Below, piece after piece: positions 9,917-19,124 of a stretch of DNA of 64,000 nucleotides. Position numbers and translations under genes: made by a program. The notes under the pieces were generated by a model, which saw only the letters and a program-made list of their open reading frames with translations, searched no databases and had not been told where the DNA came from. How positions within the stretch are numbered: position 1 is the first letter of the stretch; each line of letters starts with the position of its first letter. Source of the stretch: Rhizobium sp. 18065 (GTDB taxonomy: Bacteria; Pseudomonadota; Alphaproteobacteria; Rhizobiales; Rhizobiaceae); contig NZ_CACSJP010000001.1 of assembly GCF_902706095.1 (NCBI RefSeq), positions 744,001 through 808,000 on the forward strand. Reading direction: 5' to 3'.

Positions 9917-10127
9917 AGTTGCAAAATCGGCGGGCTGGCGGCGCCAAACTCTTTTGCATAACGATCCACGCAAGCTTCACCTGATAATTCAGCACTTGTT
10001 AACATGCCTCCGCCATCCTGAAGGAATGCCGGAGCGGTGACCATCAGGGATCCGTGACATGAGGTCGGGCCGGCAAGCCCGAAAAGGCATGCTTCCTGTC
10101 GAGTGGCCCACTATGAGGACAGCGCTG

Positions 10128-10271
10128 ATGAACAGACATGATCGCAAACCCCGCGCCATTGCCATTGCCCGCACGCGTGACACCGACCGCGACCGGCTGC
10201 TCCATATCGCCATTCTCAGCGCTTACGCGGCAAGCGCCCTGGCAGCGCTGGCCATCTGCCTGATACACTGA
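10128..10271 (+). CDS. Small single-helix membrane protein, hypothetical
   Basis: A 47-aa reading frame with a basic N-terminus (MNRHDRKPRAIAIARTRD) and one hydrophobic C-terminal helix (about residues 27-46, AAS-rich and ending CLIH). GAGGA at 10115-10119 lies 8 nt before the ATG. An in-frame ATG at 10113 is possible but has no ribosome site. Nothing known is recognised. The clear ribosome site and basic-then-hydrophobic layout support it modestly. Confidence 0.4.
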   Translation: MNRHDRKPRAIAIARTRDTDRDRLLHIAILSAYAASALAALAICLIH

Positions 10272-10611
10272 TCAGGTCCAGGGCAAGATGAACGGCCAGC
10301 CGGCAAGCAAAAGCCCGGCTGCTATGCTCGCCGGATACAAACTCCTTTGCAACGATGTGACAAGCGCAAGCTCTGTCGTGCAGGCAATCCCGCGCTCGCG
10401 TCGGCTGTCGCTTGGTCGCGGCATGGATCTGTGAACCTCTGATGAAGCGGTCCCGTTCTCTCACTTAACTTCGTCTTGATACTTTTGTTGCACGCTTTTC
10501 CTCGGAGACTTGCCGAAAAATCGCTGCGCACTGTTTCAGGTTGCGCGACGATGGATTGCAGGCAGGGAGGAAGTCGGCGCGCAAGCGTCGCAATTGCTTG
10601 GAGGAAGCAAG
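10272..10611. other. Intergenic region before the chemoreceptor gene
   Basis: About 340 bp without a convincing gene. It contains a weak hairpin, AGCCGG/CCGGCT at 10298-10320, and AT-rich sequence from about 10460 that probably holds the promoter of the chemoreceptor gene. No clear -35/-10 pair could be fixed. Frames reading through it on the minus strand are shadows. Confidence 0.5.
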
Positions 10612-13134
10612 TTGATCGATCGTATTTTGTCGCGTTTTTCGATATCGACCAAGGTCATGGCCTTCGTCCTGCCGTTCGTGTTGTCGATCACGGCCGTCGG
10701 GCTGATGGGCCTTTATGCCTCCGGCATGTTGCAGCAGCGCATGGAAATCTCCAACGGCACCATGCGGTCGCTCAATGGCTTCCGCAATGTCAACGCAACG
10801 ATGGCCCGCTTTCTCAGCGAAACGTCGGAGGAAACGCGCGCGGCTGTTCTTGCCGAACTGTCTGCCCAGCAGGGCACACTTCAGGTCAATGTCACTGAAA
10901 TCGGTGCGGACGGCGTGGGTCGCAATTTCCTCGATGAAGCGATTGCCGGCACCGGCGCTATCAACCAGAAGATCGACAGCCTGTGGCAATTGCATCAGGC
11001 CGAAGTGCAACTCGCGTCCGGCATCAACGAACACCTGAAAGGCTTGATGGCCCAGCAGATTCGCGTCTCCGACGAGGCGCAGAAATTGCAGCGCGCCGTG
11101 GTCTCGGGCGAAAACGATGCGAAGAGCGCCCTGCGCGAAGCCGATCGCCTGACCGCCGCTGCCAATTTCATGGCCACGCTCGCCAGGGACTATTTCGCCG
11201 CCGGCCTGCCCGAAGCGCAGTTCCCGGTTCTGCAGAAGGCGCTGCCCGAACTGGTCAAGACCCAGCGCAAGATTGCAACCGCCCTGCCGCCGCAGCACAA
11301 GGATCTGGGTAAGACCCTGCAGGCAACCATTGCCGAATTGAAGGAAAAGCTGGCCGCCGGCGATACGAGCCTGGAGGCCGGCCGCGCCATCGGGCCGGTC
11401 ATGGCAAAATTCCGTGGCTATGAAACCATCCTGCGCGCCAGTGCGATGGAAAAGAACGCGCTCGCCGTCAGCCGCTTTGCCGCCGTCGAAACCAGCGCCG
11501 TGCAGGCCGCCGACGTCCTGTCGGGCAGCCGCATGCTGATCGCCGATGTCTATGACCTGCGCCTGATCACAGCAGGCTTCCTGATGGCCAAGGATGACAA
11601 GGCGCGCGATCCGCTGCTGCGCCAGATCAAGCTGGTCAGCGACAATCTCGCCGTGCTCGGCGGCAGCATCGCCGACAAGGCATTTTACGAGAGCCTTGTC
11701 GCTGCAATCACCCCGCACCTCGCAGGCCTGACAGCTGATAGCGAGACGCTGGTCAAATCCAGCGCCGACCGCATTGCAAGCTATGCCGAAGCCAGCAGGA
11801 CCATGGATACGATCTGGGCTTCGCTGACAGCCTTTGCCGACCTTCAGAAGGATGTGGCGGGCACGGAAACCCAGGAAGCCAACCGTCTTTCGATCTCCAC
11901 CATGGTGGCCGGCGTTATTGTCGCCATCATTGGCGGCTTTGCGCTTGTGCTCACCTTGCAGCGACCGATCGCCCGCATCACCGCAACCATGCAGCGTCTT
12001 GCAGAAGGCGACCTGGAAGCCGGTATTATTGGCGACAAGCGCGGCGACGAAATCGGCGCCATGGCCCGCGCGCTCGGTGTCTTCAAGATCAATGCCCATA
12101 CCAAGATCGAGATGGAGGCGGAACGCCAGCGCGAGCAGCAGGAGGCCGAAGCCGAGCGCCGCCGCAATGACGCCGACAAGCGGGCACTGGATGCCGAGAT
12201 CGACCACGCCGTGACGAAGCTCGCCCAAGCGCTGGAACGCCTTGCCAATGGCGATATTTCCTTCGAGATCGAGGGCCGCTTTCATGGGCGCCTCGAAACG
12301 CTGCGTACCGATTTCAACCTGTCGCTTGCCCGACTGCGCGACACCATGCGCCAGATTGCCGGCAATGTGGACATGATCCAGAACAACGGCCGCCAGATGG
12401 CGCAGTCCGCCGTCGACCTCGCCCGCCGCACCGAACAGCAGGCGGCATCGCTCGAAGAGACGGCGGCCGCCGTCGACGAGATCACCGTTGCCGTAAGGTC
12501 TGCGTCGGAACGCGCCGAGCGCGTCAATGGCGTGGTGCGCGACGCCAAGAAGAATGCCGATGAATCCGCCGTGGTTGTCGGCAGCGCGATTTCGGCCATG
12601 GGCCGGATCGAGGAGGCCTCGGGCCAGATTTCCAGCATCATCGGCGTGATCGACGAGATCGCCTTCCAGACCAACCTGCTGGCGCTCAATGCCGGTGTCG
12701 AAGCTGCCCGTGCCGGAGAGGCCGGCAAGGGCTTTGCCGTCGTTGCTCAGGAGGTTCGTGAACTGGCCCAGCGCTCGGCAGGTGCCGCCAAGGAGATCAA
12801 GGGCCTGATCAATCGCTCGGCCCAGGAAGTCGCAAGCGGCGCGACCCATGTGCAGCAGACCGGCGAGGTCCTGTCGCGCATCGGCAGCCAGATTTCCGCC
12901 ATCAGCGAACATGTCGAGAAGATCGCCGAAACCAGCCGTGAACAGTCCGGCGCGCTGCAGGAGGTCAATGGCGCGGTGTCGCGCATGGACCAGATGACCC
13001 AGCAGAATGCCGCCATGGTCGAGGAAGCGACAGCCGCGACCCAGGACCTGTCGGGTCAGACCGATGCGCTCCGCGATCTGCTGCAGCAGTTTCGTATCGA
13101 GGCCGAGCGAGCCGGGGCATCAAGAGCGGCGTAA
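10612..13134 (+). CDS. Methyl-accepting chemotaxis protein
   Basis: An 840-aa transmembrane chemoreceptor. TM1 lies at about residues 15-37 and TM2 at about 425-450. The roughly 390-residue mainly helical ligand-binding region lies between them in the periplasm. A HAMP domain follows TM2 (about 450-503), then a second HAMP-like helical segment (530-590). The cytoplasmic signalling hairpin has its tip at [20 protein letters not shown] (about 676-695). The start is a TTG at 10612, preceded by GGAGG at 10600-10604 with 7-nt spacing. Upstream ATG frames lack a ribosome site and would put 34 residues before TM1. No che genes are adjacent, so it acts as a distant receptor; ligand unknown. Confidence 0.93.
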   Translation: MIDRILSRFSISTKVMAFVLPFVLSITAVGLMGLYASGMLQQRMEISNGTMRSLNGFRNVNATMARFLSETSEETRAAVLAELSAQQGTLQVNVTEIGADGVGRNFLDEAIAGTGAINQKIDSLWQLHQAEVQLASGINEHLKGLMAQQIRVSDEAQKLQRAVVSGENDAKSALREADRLTAAANFMATLARDYFAAGLPEAQFPVLQKALPELVKTQRKIATALPPQHKDLGKTLQATIAELKEKLAAGDTSLEAGRAIGPVMAKFRGYETILRASAMEKNALAVSRFAAVETSAVQAADVLSGSRMLIADVYDLRLITAGFLMAKDDKARDPLLRQIKLVSDNLAVLGGSIADKAFYESLVAAITPHLAGLTADSETLVKSSADRIASYAEASRTMDTIWASLTAFADLQKDVAGTETQEANRLSISTMVAGVIVAIIGGFALVLTLQRPIARITATMQRLAEGDLEAGIIGDKRGDEIGAMARALGVFKINAHTKIEMEAERQREQQEAEAERRRNDADKRALDAEIDHAVTKLAQALERLANGDISFEIEGRFHGRLETLRTDFNLSLARLRDTMRQIAGNVDMIQNNGRQMAQSAVDLARRTEQQAASLEETAAAVDEITVAVRSASERAERVNGVVRDAKKNADESAVVVGSAISAMGRIEEASGQISSIIGVIDEIAFQTNLLALNAGVEAARAGEAGKGFAVVAQEVRELAQRSAGAAKEIKGLINRSAQEVASGATHVQQTGEVLSRIGSQISAISEHVEKIAETSREQSGALQEVNGAVSRMDQMTQQNAAMVEEATAATQDLSGQTDALRDLLQQFRIEAERAGASRAA

Positions 13135-13485
13135 GGCGCAAAAGGATCATGAACGTATCCTGGGCGCCACTGCGGCCGGTACTTCTCCCATGGGGAAAGC
13201 CGGCTGCAGGCGCCAACGCACGCGGAGAGGCGCAGAGAGGTAATGTGCCGGATTGTATTCATCGCTAATGCAAGCAGAAGGCGATCAGGCAGTTGGCAAA
13301 AACTAAAAGTTGACAATGCCGGTACGCTTGCCTATATCGGGCCTGTCGATATTTTGCTTGCTGAGCTTTGGTTACCGCGCTTTTTCCAATCGCGCCCTGA
13401 ACGAACCTTCATTTCAAAATTCGCTACCACCATCCGCAGCGCTTCGGCACTGTGGTTATTCAATACTGCTATGAAAGGGTTCATC
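13135..13485. other. Intergenic region with hairpin and cspA promoter/leader
   Basis: About 350 bp between the chemoreceptor and cold-shock genes. A large hairpin at 13170-13209 (CTGCGGCCGG pairing CCGGCTGCAG with one G-T) follows the chemoreceptor stop and may end its transcript, although no T-run follows. The right half holds the cspA promoter and a leader of about 140 nt. Confidence 0.55.
13310..13338 (+). promoter_or_regulatory. Housekeeping-type promoter of the cold-shock gene
   Basis: TTGACA at 13310-13315, a 17-bp spacer and TATATC at 13333-13338 make a near-consensus vegetative promoter. Transcription would start near 13345. This gives cspA a leader of about 140 nt, like the temperature-responsive leaders of known cspA mRNAs. 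Confidence 0.65.
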
Positions 13486-13695
13486 ATGATCACCGGCACA
13501 GTAAAATGGTTTAACTCCACCAAGGGCTTCGGCTTCATCCAGCCTGACAATGGCGACGCTGACGCGTTCGTTCATATCTCTGCCGTCGAGCGCGCCGGAA
13601 TGCGCGAAATCGTCGAAGGCCAGAAGATCGGCTTCGACCTCGAGCGCGACAAGAAGTCGGGCAAGATGTCTGCTTGCAACCTGCAGGCTGTATAA
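13486..13695 (+). CDS. cspA: Cold-shock domain protein
   Basis: A 69-aa single cold-shock domain, an RNA/DNA-binding OB fold acting as an RNA chaperone in the cytosol. RNP1-like KGFGFIQPD (residues 13-21) and RNP2-like DAFVHISAVE (residues 26-35) are intact, as is the N-terminal TGTVKWFN. The start at 13486 follows GAAAGGG at 13473-13479; the open frame upstream belongs to the leader. A strong terminator follows at 13760, so it is monocistronic. Low-temperature induction is inferred from the family and the long leader. Confidence 0.95.
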   Translation: MITGTVKWFNSTKGFGFIQPDNGDADAFVHISAVERAGMREIVEGQKIGFDLERDKKSGKMSACNLQAV

Positions 13696-13759
13696 TCGGA
13701 AACTGCTTTCCTTTGACCGCGGATGTACCGGCACTGTCGAAAGCAAGTTTACCCAGGGA

Positions 13760-13787
13760 GGTCAGGCTGATTGCCTGGCCTTTTTTT
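13760..13787 (+). terminator. Intrinsic terminator after cspA
   Basis: GGTCAGGC (13760-13767) pairs with GCCTGGCC (13773-13780) around TGATT and is followed directly by seven T. This is a strong rho-independent terminator. Confidence 0.9.
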
Positions 13788-13865
13788 GTTGCAATCCATC
13801 GGATCGCCGTTAGGCCTATCTTGATTGCTGGCTGGCAAGACCGTGCCAAAACATCGGGATGAGCT

Positions 13866-14900
13866 ATGAATGATGCGAAGACTGTGACTGGTTCGAACAC
13901 TCCATCATCGCTGGAGCCGCTGGGCTGGTCTGATTTTTTCAGCCTGCAGGTGACGCCGGACGAAATGGAATTGGCGCCCCGGCGCATTTCTTCCGTTCAT
14001 CGTGCACGCCTTGAGGCGATCAATGCCCATGGCCCGGTGGAGCTTGAGATCGGATCGAACGTCAACACGGCAGACTTCGCCGTGGGCGACTGGGTTCTGG
14101 CTGATCCCTTCACGCAGATGCTGGTCCGCCGCCTCGACCGCCGGACGGTTCTGCAGCGGCGCACCGAACTCAAGCACGGCCAGCAACTGGCCGCTGCCAA
14201 TGTCGACACGCTGTTCATCGCCACCTCCTGCAACGCCGATTTCAATCCGGCACGGTTGGAGCGTTATCTGATCATGGCCCATCAGGCGGGAACTGTGCCG
14301 GTGATCGTGCTGACCAAGGCCGACACGGTCGCCGATGCGGACAGCTATGCGCAACAGGCAAGAGCCTTGCAGCGCGATCTGTCGGTCGTTGTCCTCAATG
14401 CCAAATCGGCAGATGCGATTGCAGCGTTGAAGCCCTGGTGCGGCGCAGGCCAGACGGTTGCGCTGGTCGGTTCTTCCGGCGTTGGCAAATCGACACTGGT
14501 CAACACGCTGGCCGGATCCGACAGTCTGCAGAAGACCGGTGGCATCCGCGAATATGATGCGCAAGGCAGGCACACCACGACGGCGCGCTCGCTGCATGCC
14601 ATCGCCGGCGGTGGCTGGGTAGTCGATACACCTGGCATCCGTACCCTTTACGTCAGCGATATTTCCGACGGCCTCGAAGCCCTGTTCGGCGACATCACCG
14701 ATCTGGCGGAGGCGTGCCGCTTTCGCGACTGCACCCATGTCCACGAGCCGGGCTGCGCCGTGCAGGCGGCGGTCAAGGCCGACACGCTCGATGCGGACCG
14801 TCTGGAGCGCTGGCGCGGACTGCTGGAGGAAAGCCGCAGCCGCACACCGGTGCAGACAGGACCGCGCGGAAACAAGAGTGTGCGCAAGAACAAATACTGA
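13866..14900 (+). CDS. rsgA: Small ribosomal subunit biogenesis GTPase RsgA
   Basis: A 344-aa circularly permuted GTPase that assists late 30S subunit maturation. The permuted order of motifs is visible: G4 (VLTKAD) near residue 153, then G1 (GSSGVGKSTL) near 207, then G3 (DTPGIR) near 258. The C-terminal zinc-finger cysteines and histidine are in CRFRDCTHVHEPGC. The N-terminal OB fold precedes the GTPase domain. The C-terminal tail is basic (RGNKSVRKNKY). It stands alone between terminators. Confidence 0.95.
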   Translation: MNDAKTVTGSNTPSSLEPLGWSDFFSLQVTPDEMELAPRRISSVHRARLEAINAHGPVELEIGSNVNTADFAVGDWVLADPFTQMLVRRLDRRTVLQRRTELKHGQQLAAANVDTLFIATSCNADFNPARLERYLIMAHQAGTVPVIVLTKADTVADADSYAQQARALQRDLSVVVLNAKSADAIAALKPWCGAGQTVALVGSSGVGKSTLVNTLAGSDSLQKTGGIREYDAQGRHTTTARSLHAIAGGGWVVDTPGIRTLYVSDISDGLEALFGDITDLAEACRFRDCTHVHEPGCAVQAAVKADTLDADRLERWRGLLEESRSRTPVQTGPRGNKSVRKNKY

Positions 14901-14915
14901 CGACACTAGGCAATC

Positions 14916-14936
14916 GGTGCCTTCGTTGAAGGCGCC
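14916..14936 (+). terminator. Hairpin after rsgA
   Basis: GGTGCCTTC and GAAGGCGCC (14916-14924 and 14928-14936) form a 9-bp stem with one G-T pair, 16 nt after the rsgA stop. There is no T-run, so it may only stabilise the 3' end. Confidence 0.4.
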
Positions 14937-15148
14937 ACGGGATGGACGAACCATGCGGGCGGACATGCAGACGCGGCCGTCCAGACCTCATCCTTGAAAA
15001 GACGCAGCCTCTTCCCACATAGAGAACACGTCGAGGCGGCCGCCTGCGCAGACATCGCAGGCAGATTGGGCCGGCCCGTTCCTCACAATTCTACACGACT
15101 TCAACTGGCTTCGGCGTCCCGCCAAAGCCCGCACGAATGGAGACTTTC

Positions 15149-15307
15149 ATGTCCGATAAAAACACAAGCGCTGAAGCAAAGCCCTACGAGCCGATCGCCT
15201 TTGCCAAGAAGCATCGTATCTCGGTCGAGGATGCCAAGGTGATCATCGAAAAGCACGGCGCCGATCGCAAGTCGGCCGACAAGGAAGGCCGGCGCGTCAG
15301 CGTCTGA
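15149..15307 (+). CDS. Small conserved-looking protein of unknown function (52 aa)
   Basis: A 52-aa frame starting MSDKNTSAEAKPYEPIAF and ending EGRRVSV. The central part (FAKKHRISVEDAKVIIEKHG) looks like a short helix-turn-helix or DUF3606-like fold. GGAG at 15139-15142 lies 6 nt before the ATG. A 12-bp hairpin (15318-15350) follows 10 nt after the stop. The tight ribosome site-ORF-hairpin unit supports a real gene. No function is assigned. Confidence 0.6.
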   Translation: MSDKNTSAEAKPYEPIAFAKKHRISVEDAKVIIEKHGADRKSADKEGRRVSV

Positions 15308-15317
15308 CCCGAGTAAC

Positions 15318-15350
15318 CGTCTCCGCGCCAGCCTTTCCGGCGCGGAGACG
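15318..15350 (+). terminator. Strong hairpin after the 52-aa gene
   Basis: CGTCTCCGCGCC (15318-15329) pairs with GGCGCGGAGACG (15339-15350) around a 9-nt loop. A 12-bp perfect stem without a following T-run, probably the 3' end of the small mRNA. Confidence 0.6.
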
Positions 15351-15397
15351 ATCCAGGCTATAACGTGAGCGGTTGGTGACCAATGATGCCGGCAGCC

Positions 15398-15610
15398 TCA
15401 CTCGGCCGGTTGCCCGTCACGGCACCAGCAACATTCTGCGGACGGTAATTCGTCGGTCTGTTCCGGCCTCTTGGCGGTCCACGTCCTCCGCAAGCGCCCC
15501 CACCAGCTTTCCCGGTATGCCCGGTAGAATTCCTCTTCGCGCAGGCGCGGGTTTCCGGCGTACCGCTCCCGCATCATCTCGAATGCCATCGCCGCATAGA
15601 TCTCCACCAT
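15398..15610 (-). CDS. Hypothetical protein, 70 aa
   Basis: A small charged protein beginning MVEIYAAMAFEMMRERYAG, with an EEEFYRAYRESWW segment and a cysteine pair CCWC near the C-terminus. The start at 15610 is preferred because AGAGGAG lies 8 nt upstream on the minus strand; the longer frame has no such site. It is transcribed divergently from the LysR gene at 15700. No family is recognised. Confidence 0.5.
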   Translation of the reverse strand: MVEIYAAMAFEMMRERYAGNPRLREEEFYRAYRESWWGRLRRTWTAKRPEQTDELPSAECCWCRDGQPAE

Positions 15611-15699
15611 GACGGATCTCCTCTTTTTCAATCCATCACCCCATCTATTCGACAAATTTAGCTCCATAAACATGAGATAATGCGCTATGCGTTTCATCT

Positions 15700-16575
15700 A
15701 TGAAAAACATAGCGTGGGATTCCTATCAGCTCTTTCTCCAGGTCGCGCGTTTGGGTGGCCTGACGGGCGCGGCTTCCGCCAGCGGCTTGAGCCCCGCCAC
15801 CATCGGCCGTCGCATGCTGGTGCTGGAGGAGGATCTGGGCCGACCGCTGTTTCACCGCAGCCAGACCGGCTACACGCTGACCGGCGACGGCAAGGCCTTG
15901 CTCGATCATCTGGGTGAACTGGAATCCGCCTCGCGCAAGGTCGATATCTGGCGACGCGGCACAGCGTCCGATGCCCTGGTACGGATCGCCGTCGGCACCT
16001 GGAACGGCTGGCTGCTTGCAGAAAACTTCCCGGCCATTCGCCAGGAACGCGATGCCTTTCGCATCGATCTCTTCATCGCCGAACAGCGCGCAAGCCTCGC
16101 CCATCGGGAAAGCGACATCGGCATGCGCGCCTTCGAGCCGGAAGAACTCAACCTGGCCACCTCGCTGGTCGGGGAGGTCGCCTATGCGCCTTTCCGGGCC
16201 CGCAACACCGTCGATGCCGGACCGGAGCGCTGGCTGGCCGTTGATCGGGAAAACGCCATTTCCGCCTATCTGCGCTGGCCGCATGAGCATCTGCCGGGAC
16301 GGATCATCGCCACGGTCAACAGACCGCGCTCGCTGCGAGATCTGGCGCTGGCGGGTGCAGGCATCGCCGTGCTTCCCTGCTTTGTCGGCGATCTGGAGCC
16401 CAGGCTGCAAAGGGCAGGCGAGGAGATCGTTGAATTGCGGCACCGTCAGTGGATCGTGATGAACAACGACGACCGCCATCGCCCAGAGATCCGCACGGTG
16501 GTCGACCGCATGAAGACTCTGTTCAAGGCGCATCGGGAGCTATTCGACGGGACGAGGTCTCGGCGCGGCAGCTGA
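15700..16575 (+). CDS. LysR-family transcriptional regulator
   Basis: A 291-aa LysR regulator. The N-terminal winged helix-turn-helix (about residues 8-65) contains GGLTGAASASGLSPATIGRR and ends LFHRSQTGYTLTGDG. The C-terminal effector domain follows from about residue 90. Its last 36 bp overlap the converging cupin gene, and a small gene lies divergently upstream. Its target and ligand cannot be read from sequence; the neighbouring genes are the natural candidates. Confidence 0.88.
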   Translation: MKNIAWDSYQLFLQVARLGGLTGAASASGLSPATIGRRMLVLEEDLGRPLFHRSQTGYTLTGDGKALLDHLGELESASRKVDIWRRGTASDALVRIAVGTWNGWLLAENFPAIRQERDAFRIDLFIAEQRASLAHRESDIGMRAFEPEELNLATSLVGEVAYAPFRARNTVDAGPERWLAVDRENAISAYLRWPHEHLPGRIIATVNRPRSLRDLALAGAGIAVLPCFVGDLEPRLQRAGEEIVELRHRQWIVMNNDDRHRPEIRTVVDRMKTLFKAHRELFDGTRSRRGS

Positions 16576-17064
16576 TGGGATCGCCACGACTTGGTCCTGG
16601 CTGAGTGGTGGGCCGACATTGTAGATGTGATGGGCGAGGCTCAGGGAATCGAACATGGGCGTCTGCACCTGGTGGAGCGCGACGCCGGCATTGAAAAAGC
16701 CTTCAATCTCCAGAGCCGGCTGGAAAACAAGCAGCATACGGGCCTGATCCGTTAGGTTGCGAAAGGTGTGAGGCACCATGCGCGGCCCGAAGAGTGAATC
16801 GCCGGGGGAAGCCCTCAGCAACCGGTCACCGAGCTGAAACAGGAATTCGCCTTCGAGTACCATGAACCACTCGTCCTGCAGTTCGTGGTAGTGCAACGGT
16901 GGACCGCCGGCCCGGTCTCGAAATGTGTCGATGATGCACAGGTTGCCCTGGGTATCACGCGCTGACACCTTGCAGTCGAAGCGGCCATTGAGAAATCGCA
17001 CCGGCGTCTCGAACCGGTCGCGGCCGAAGCCAACCATCATGCCGTGTTGATCCTGCATATCCAT
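16540..17064 (-). CDS. Cupin-domain protein
   Basis: A 174-aa single-domain cupin. Cupin motif 1 is seen as GGPPLHYHELQDEWFMVLEG (about residues 54-73), giving two His and a Glu metal ligand. Motif 2 is PGDSLFGPRMVPHTFRN (about 86-102). Such proteins are metal-dependent enzymes or sugar/ligand-binding proteins; the exact activity is unknown. The start MDMQDQH follows a GGAG at about 9 nt. The 3' end overlaps the converging LysR gene by 36 bp. Confidence 0.8.
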   Translation of the reverse strand: MDMQDQHGMMVGFGRDRFETPVRFLNGRFDCKVSARDTQGNLCIIDTFRDRAGGPPLHYHELQDEWFMVLEGEFLFQLGDRLLRASPGDSLFGPRMVPHTFRNLTDQARMLLVFQPALEIEGFFNAGVALHQVQTPMFDSLSLAHHIYNVGPPLSQDQVVAIPSAAAPRPRPVE

Positions 17065-17163
17065 CGTCTCAGCTCCGCGGCGAGAGGGCGCTACATGCAA
17101 CAGGCGTAGAATAACGCGTAAGCATTTCGCCGTCAAAGCGGGTTTGTTGTGCCAGCCCTAACC

Positions 17164-17217
17164 AAAAAGCCCGCACAACGACCGTCGCTCCTCCCCCGAG
17201 GCGATCCTTGTGCGGGC
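17164..17217 (-). terminator. Intrinsic terminator of the aceA operon
   Basis: On the minus strand GCCCGCACAA (17217-17208) pairs with TTGTGCGGGC (17178-17169), followed by TTTTT (17168-17164). A strong rho-independent terminator 45 nt after the 81-aa gene. Confidence 0.85.
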
Positions 17218-17261
17218 AGCCGTTCCGGAGGTCAGGGCCGGACGGTATTGTGGAGTTCGGA

Positions 17262-17507
17262 TCAGGCGGCGTGGGCGCCCTGGGTCACGATGACCGGGAT
17301 CAGCAGGTCGCCCCAGTTGCCGTCGCCACCATGGTGGCGGGCGGAGCGGACCAGTTCGACGGACACGCCGGCATCGACGGCCTTCATGATCGAATGGTTC
17401 AGGCGGTGCAGGTCATTGGCCAGCATGCGGATCATCGCCTGCTGATCGGTGCTCATGGCCGATGACTGTTCTTCTGCGCGTTCTTTGACTCGGGTCTGCG
17501 GGGTCAT
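17262..17507 (-). CDS. Small protein encoded directly downstream of aceA
   Basis: An 81-aa protein starting MTPQTRVKERAEEQ. It has a helical middle (MIRMLANDLHRLNHSIMKAV) and a conserved-looking C-terminus (VRSARHHGGDGNWGDLLIPV). GAGGAGGAA precedes the ATG. It lies 100 bp after aceA on the same strand and shares the terminator at 17164. From memory, a small ORF beside aceA in Sinorhizobium meliloti (SMc00767) was reported to be needed for growth on acetate. This is probably its equivalent, but homology was not tested here. Molecular function unknown. Confidence 0.75.
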   Translation of the reverse strand: MTPQTRVKERAEEQSSAMSTDQQAMIRMLANDLHRLNHSIMKAVDAGVSVELVRSARHHGGDGNWGDLLIPVIVTQGAHAA

Positions 17508-17563
17508 GGTATTCCTCCTCTTGTATTTGGGGTTGTTGAATGTTGGCATGTTCGGTCTAGAAG

Positions 17564-17600
17564 CCCCTCCCAAATTCTCCCCACAAAGGGGTGGGAGGGG
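17564..17600 (-). terminator. Intercistronic hairpin after aceA
   Basis: CCCCTCCCA (17564-17572) pairs with TGGGAGGGG (17592-17600), with an inner CCCC/GGGG, ending 7 bp short of the aceA stop codon. No T-run follows on the minus strand. It may protect the aceA mRNA or partly reduce expression of the downstream 81-aa gene. Confidence 0.5.
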
Positions 17601-17607
17601 TCTTTCC

Positions 17608-18897
<1,290 letters not shown>

Positions 18898-18963
18898 TGT
18901 CGTCTCCCTTTCATTCCTCGATGCGAACTCGTCGTCAATTTTGCTCGCCTTTGATGTGACTAG

Positions 18964-19113
18964 ATTTACATCGCGCCGCACAAGTCGGCTAGAAAAAACA
19001 TGAAATCAACGTGTTGAAAGAGGTTAGGCTGTCTTGTCTTTGACAGGGCTGCGGTGTAAATTTGTAAATACTGTAAATTTGAAACGGGAACGGATGTTGT
19101 CGGAATTTGTAAA
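18964..19113. promoter_or_regulatory. Repeated TTTGTAAA boxes between aceA and its divergent regulator
   Basis: TGTAAATTTG occurs twice as a direct repeat (19055-19064 and 19072-19081). TTTGTAAA occurs at 19061-19068 and 19106-19113. ATTTACA (the reverse of TGTAAAT) lies at 18964-18970 nearer aceA. The box resembles the TTTGCAAA core reported for RamB in Corynebacterium. It is the likely operator for autoregulation and aceA control. Confidence 0.5.
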
Positions 19114-19124
19114 GGGGCGGATGA

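Noticed and set aside
10465..12912. An 815-codon open frame on the minus strand
   Set aside because: It is antisense to the chemoreceptor gene, is Gly/Asp/His-rich without any domain, and arises from GC-rich third positions.
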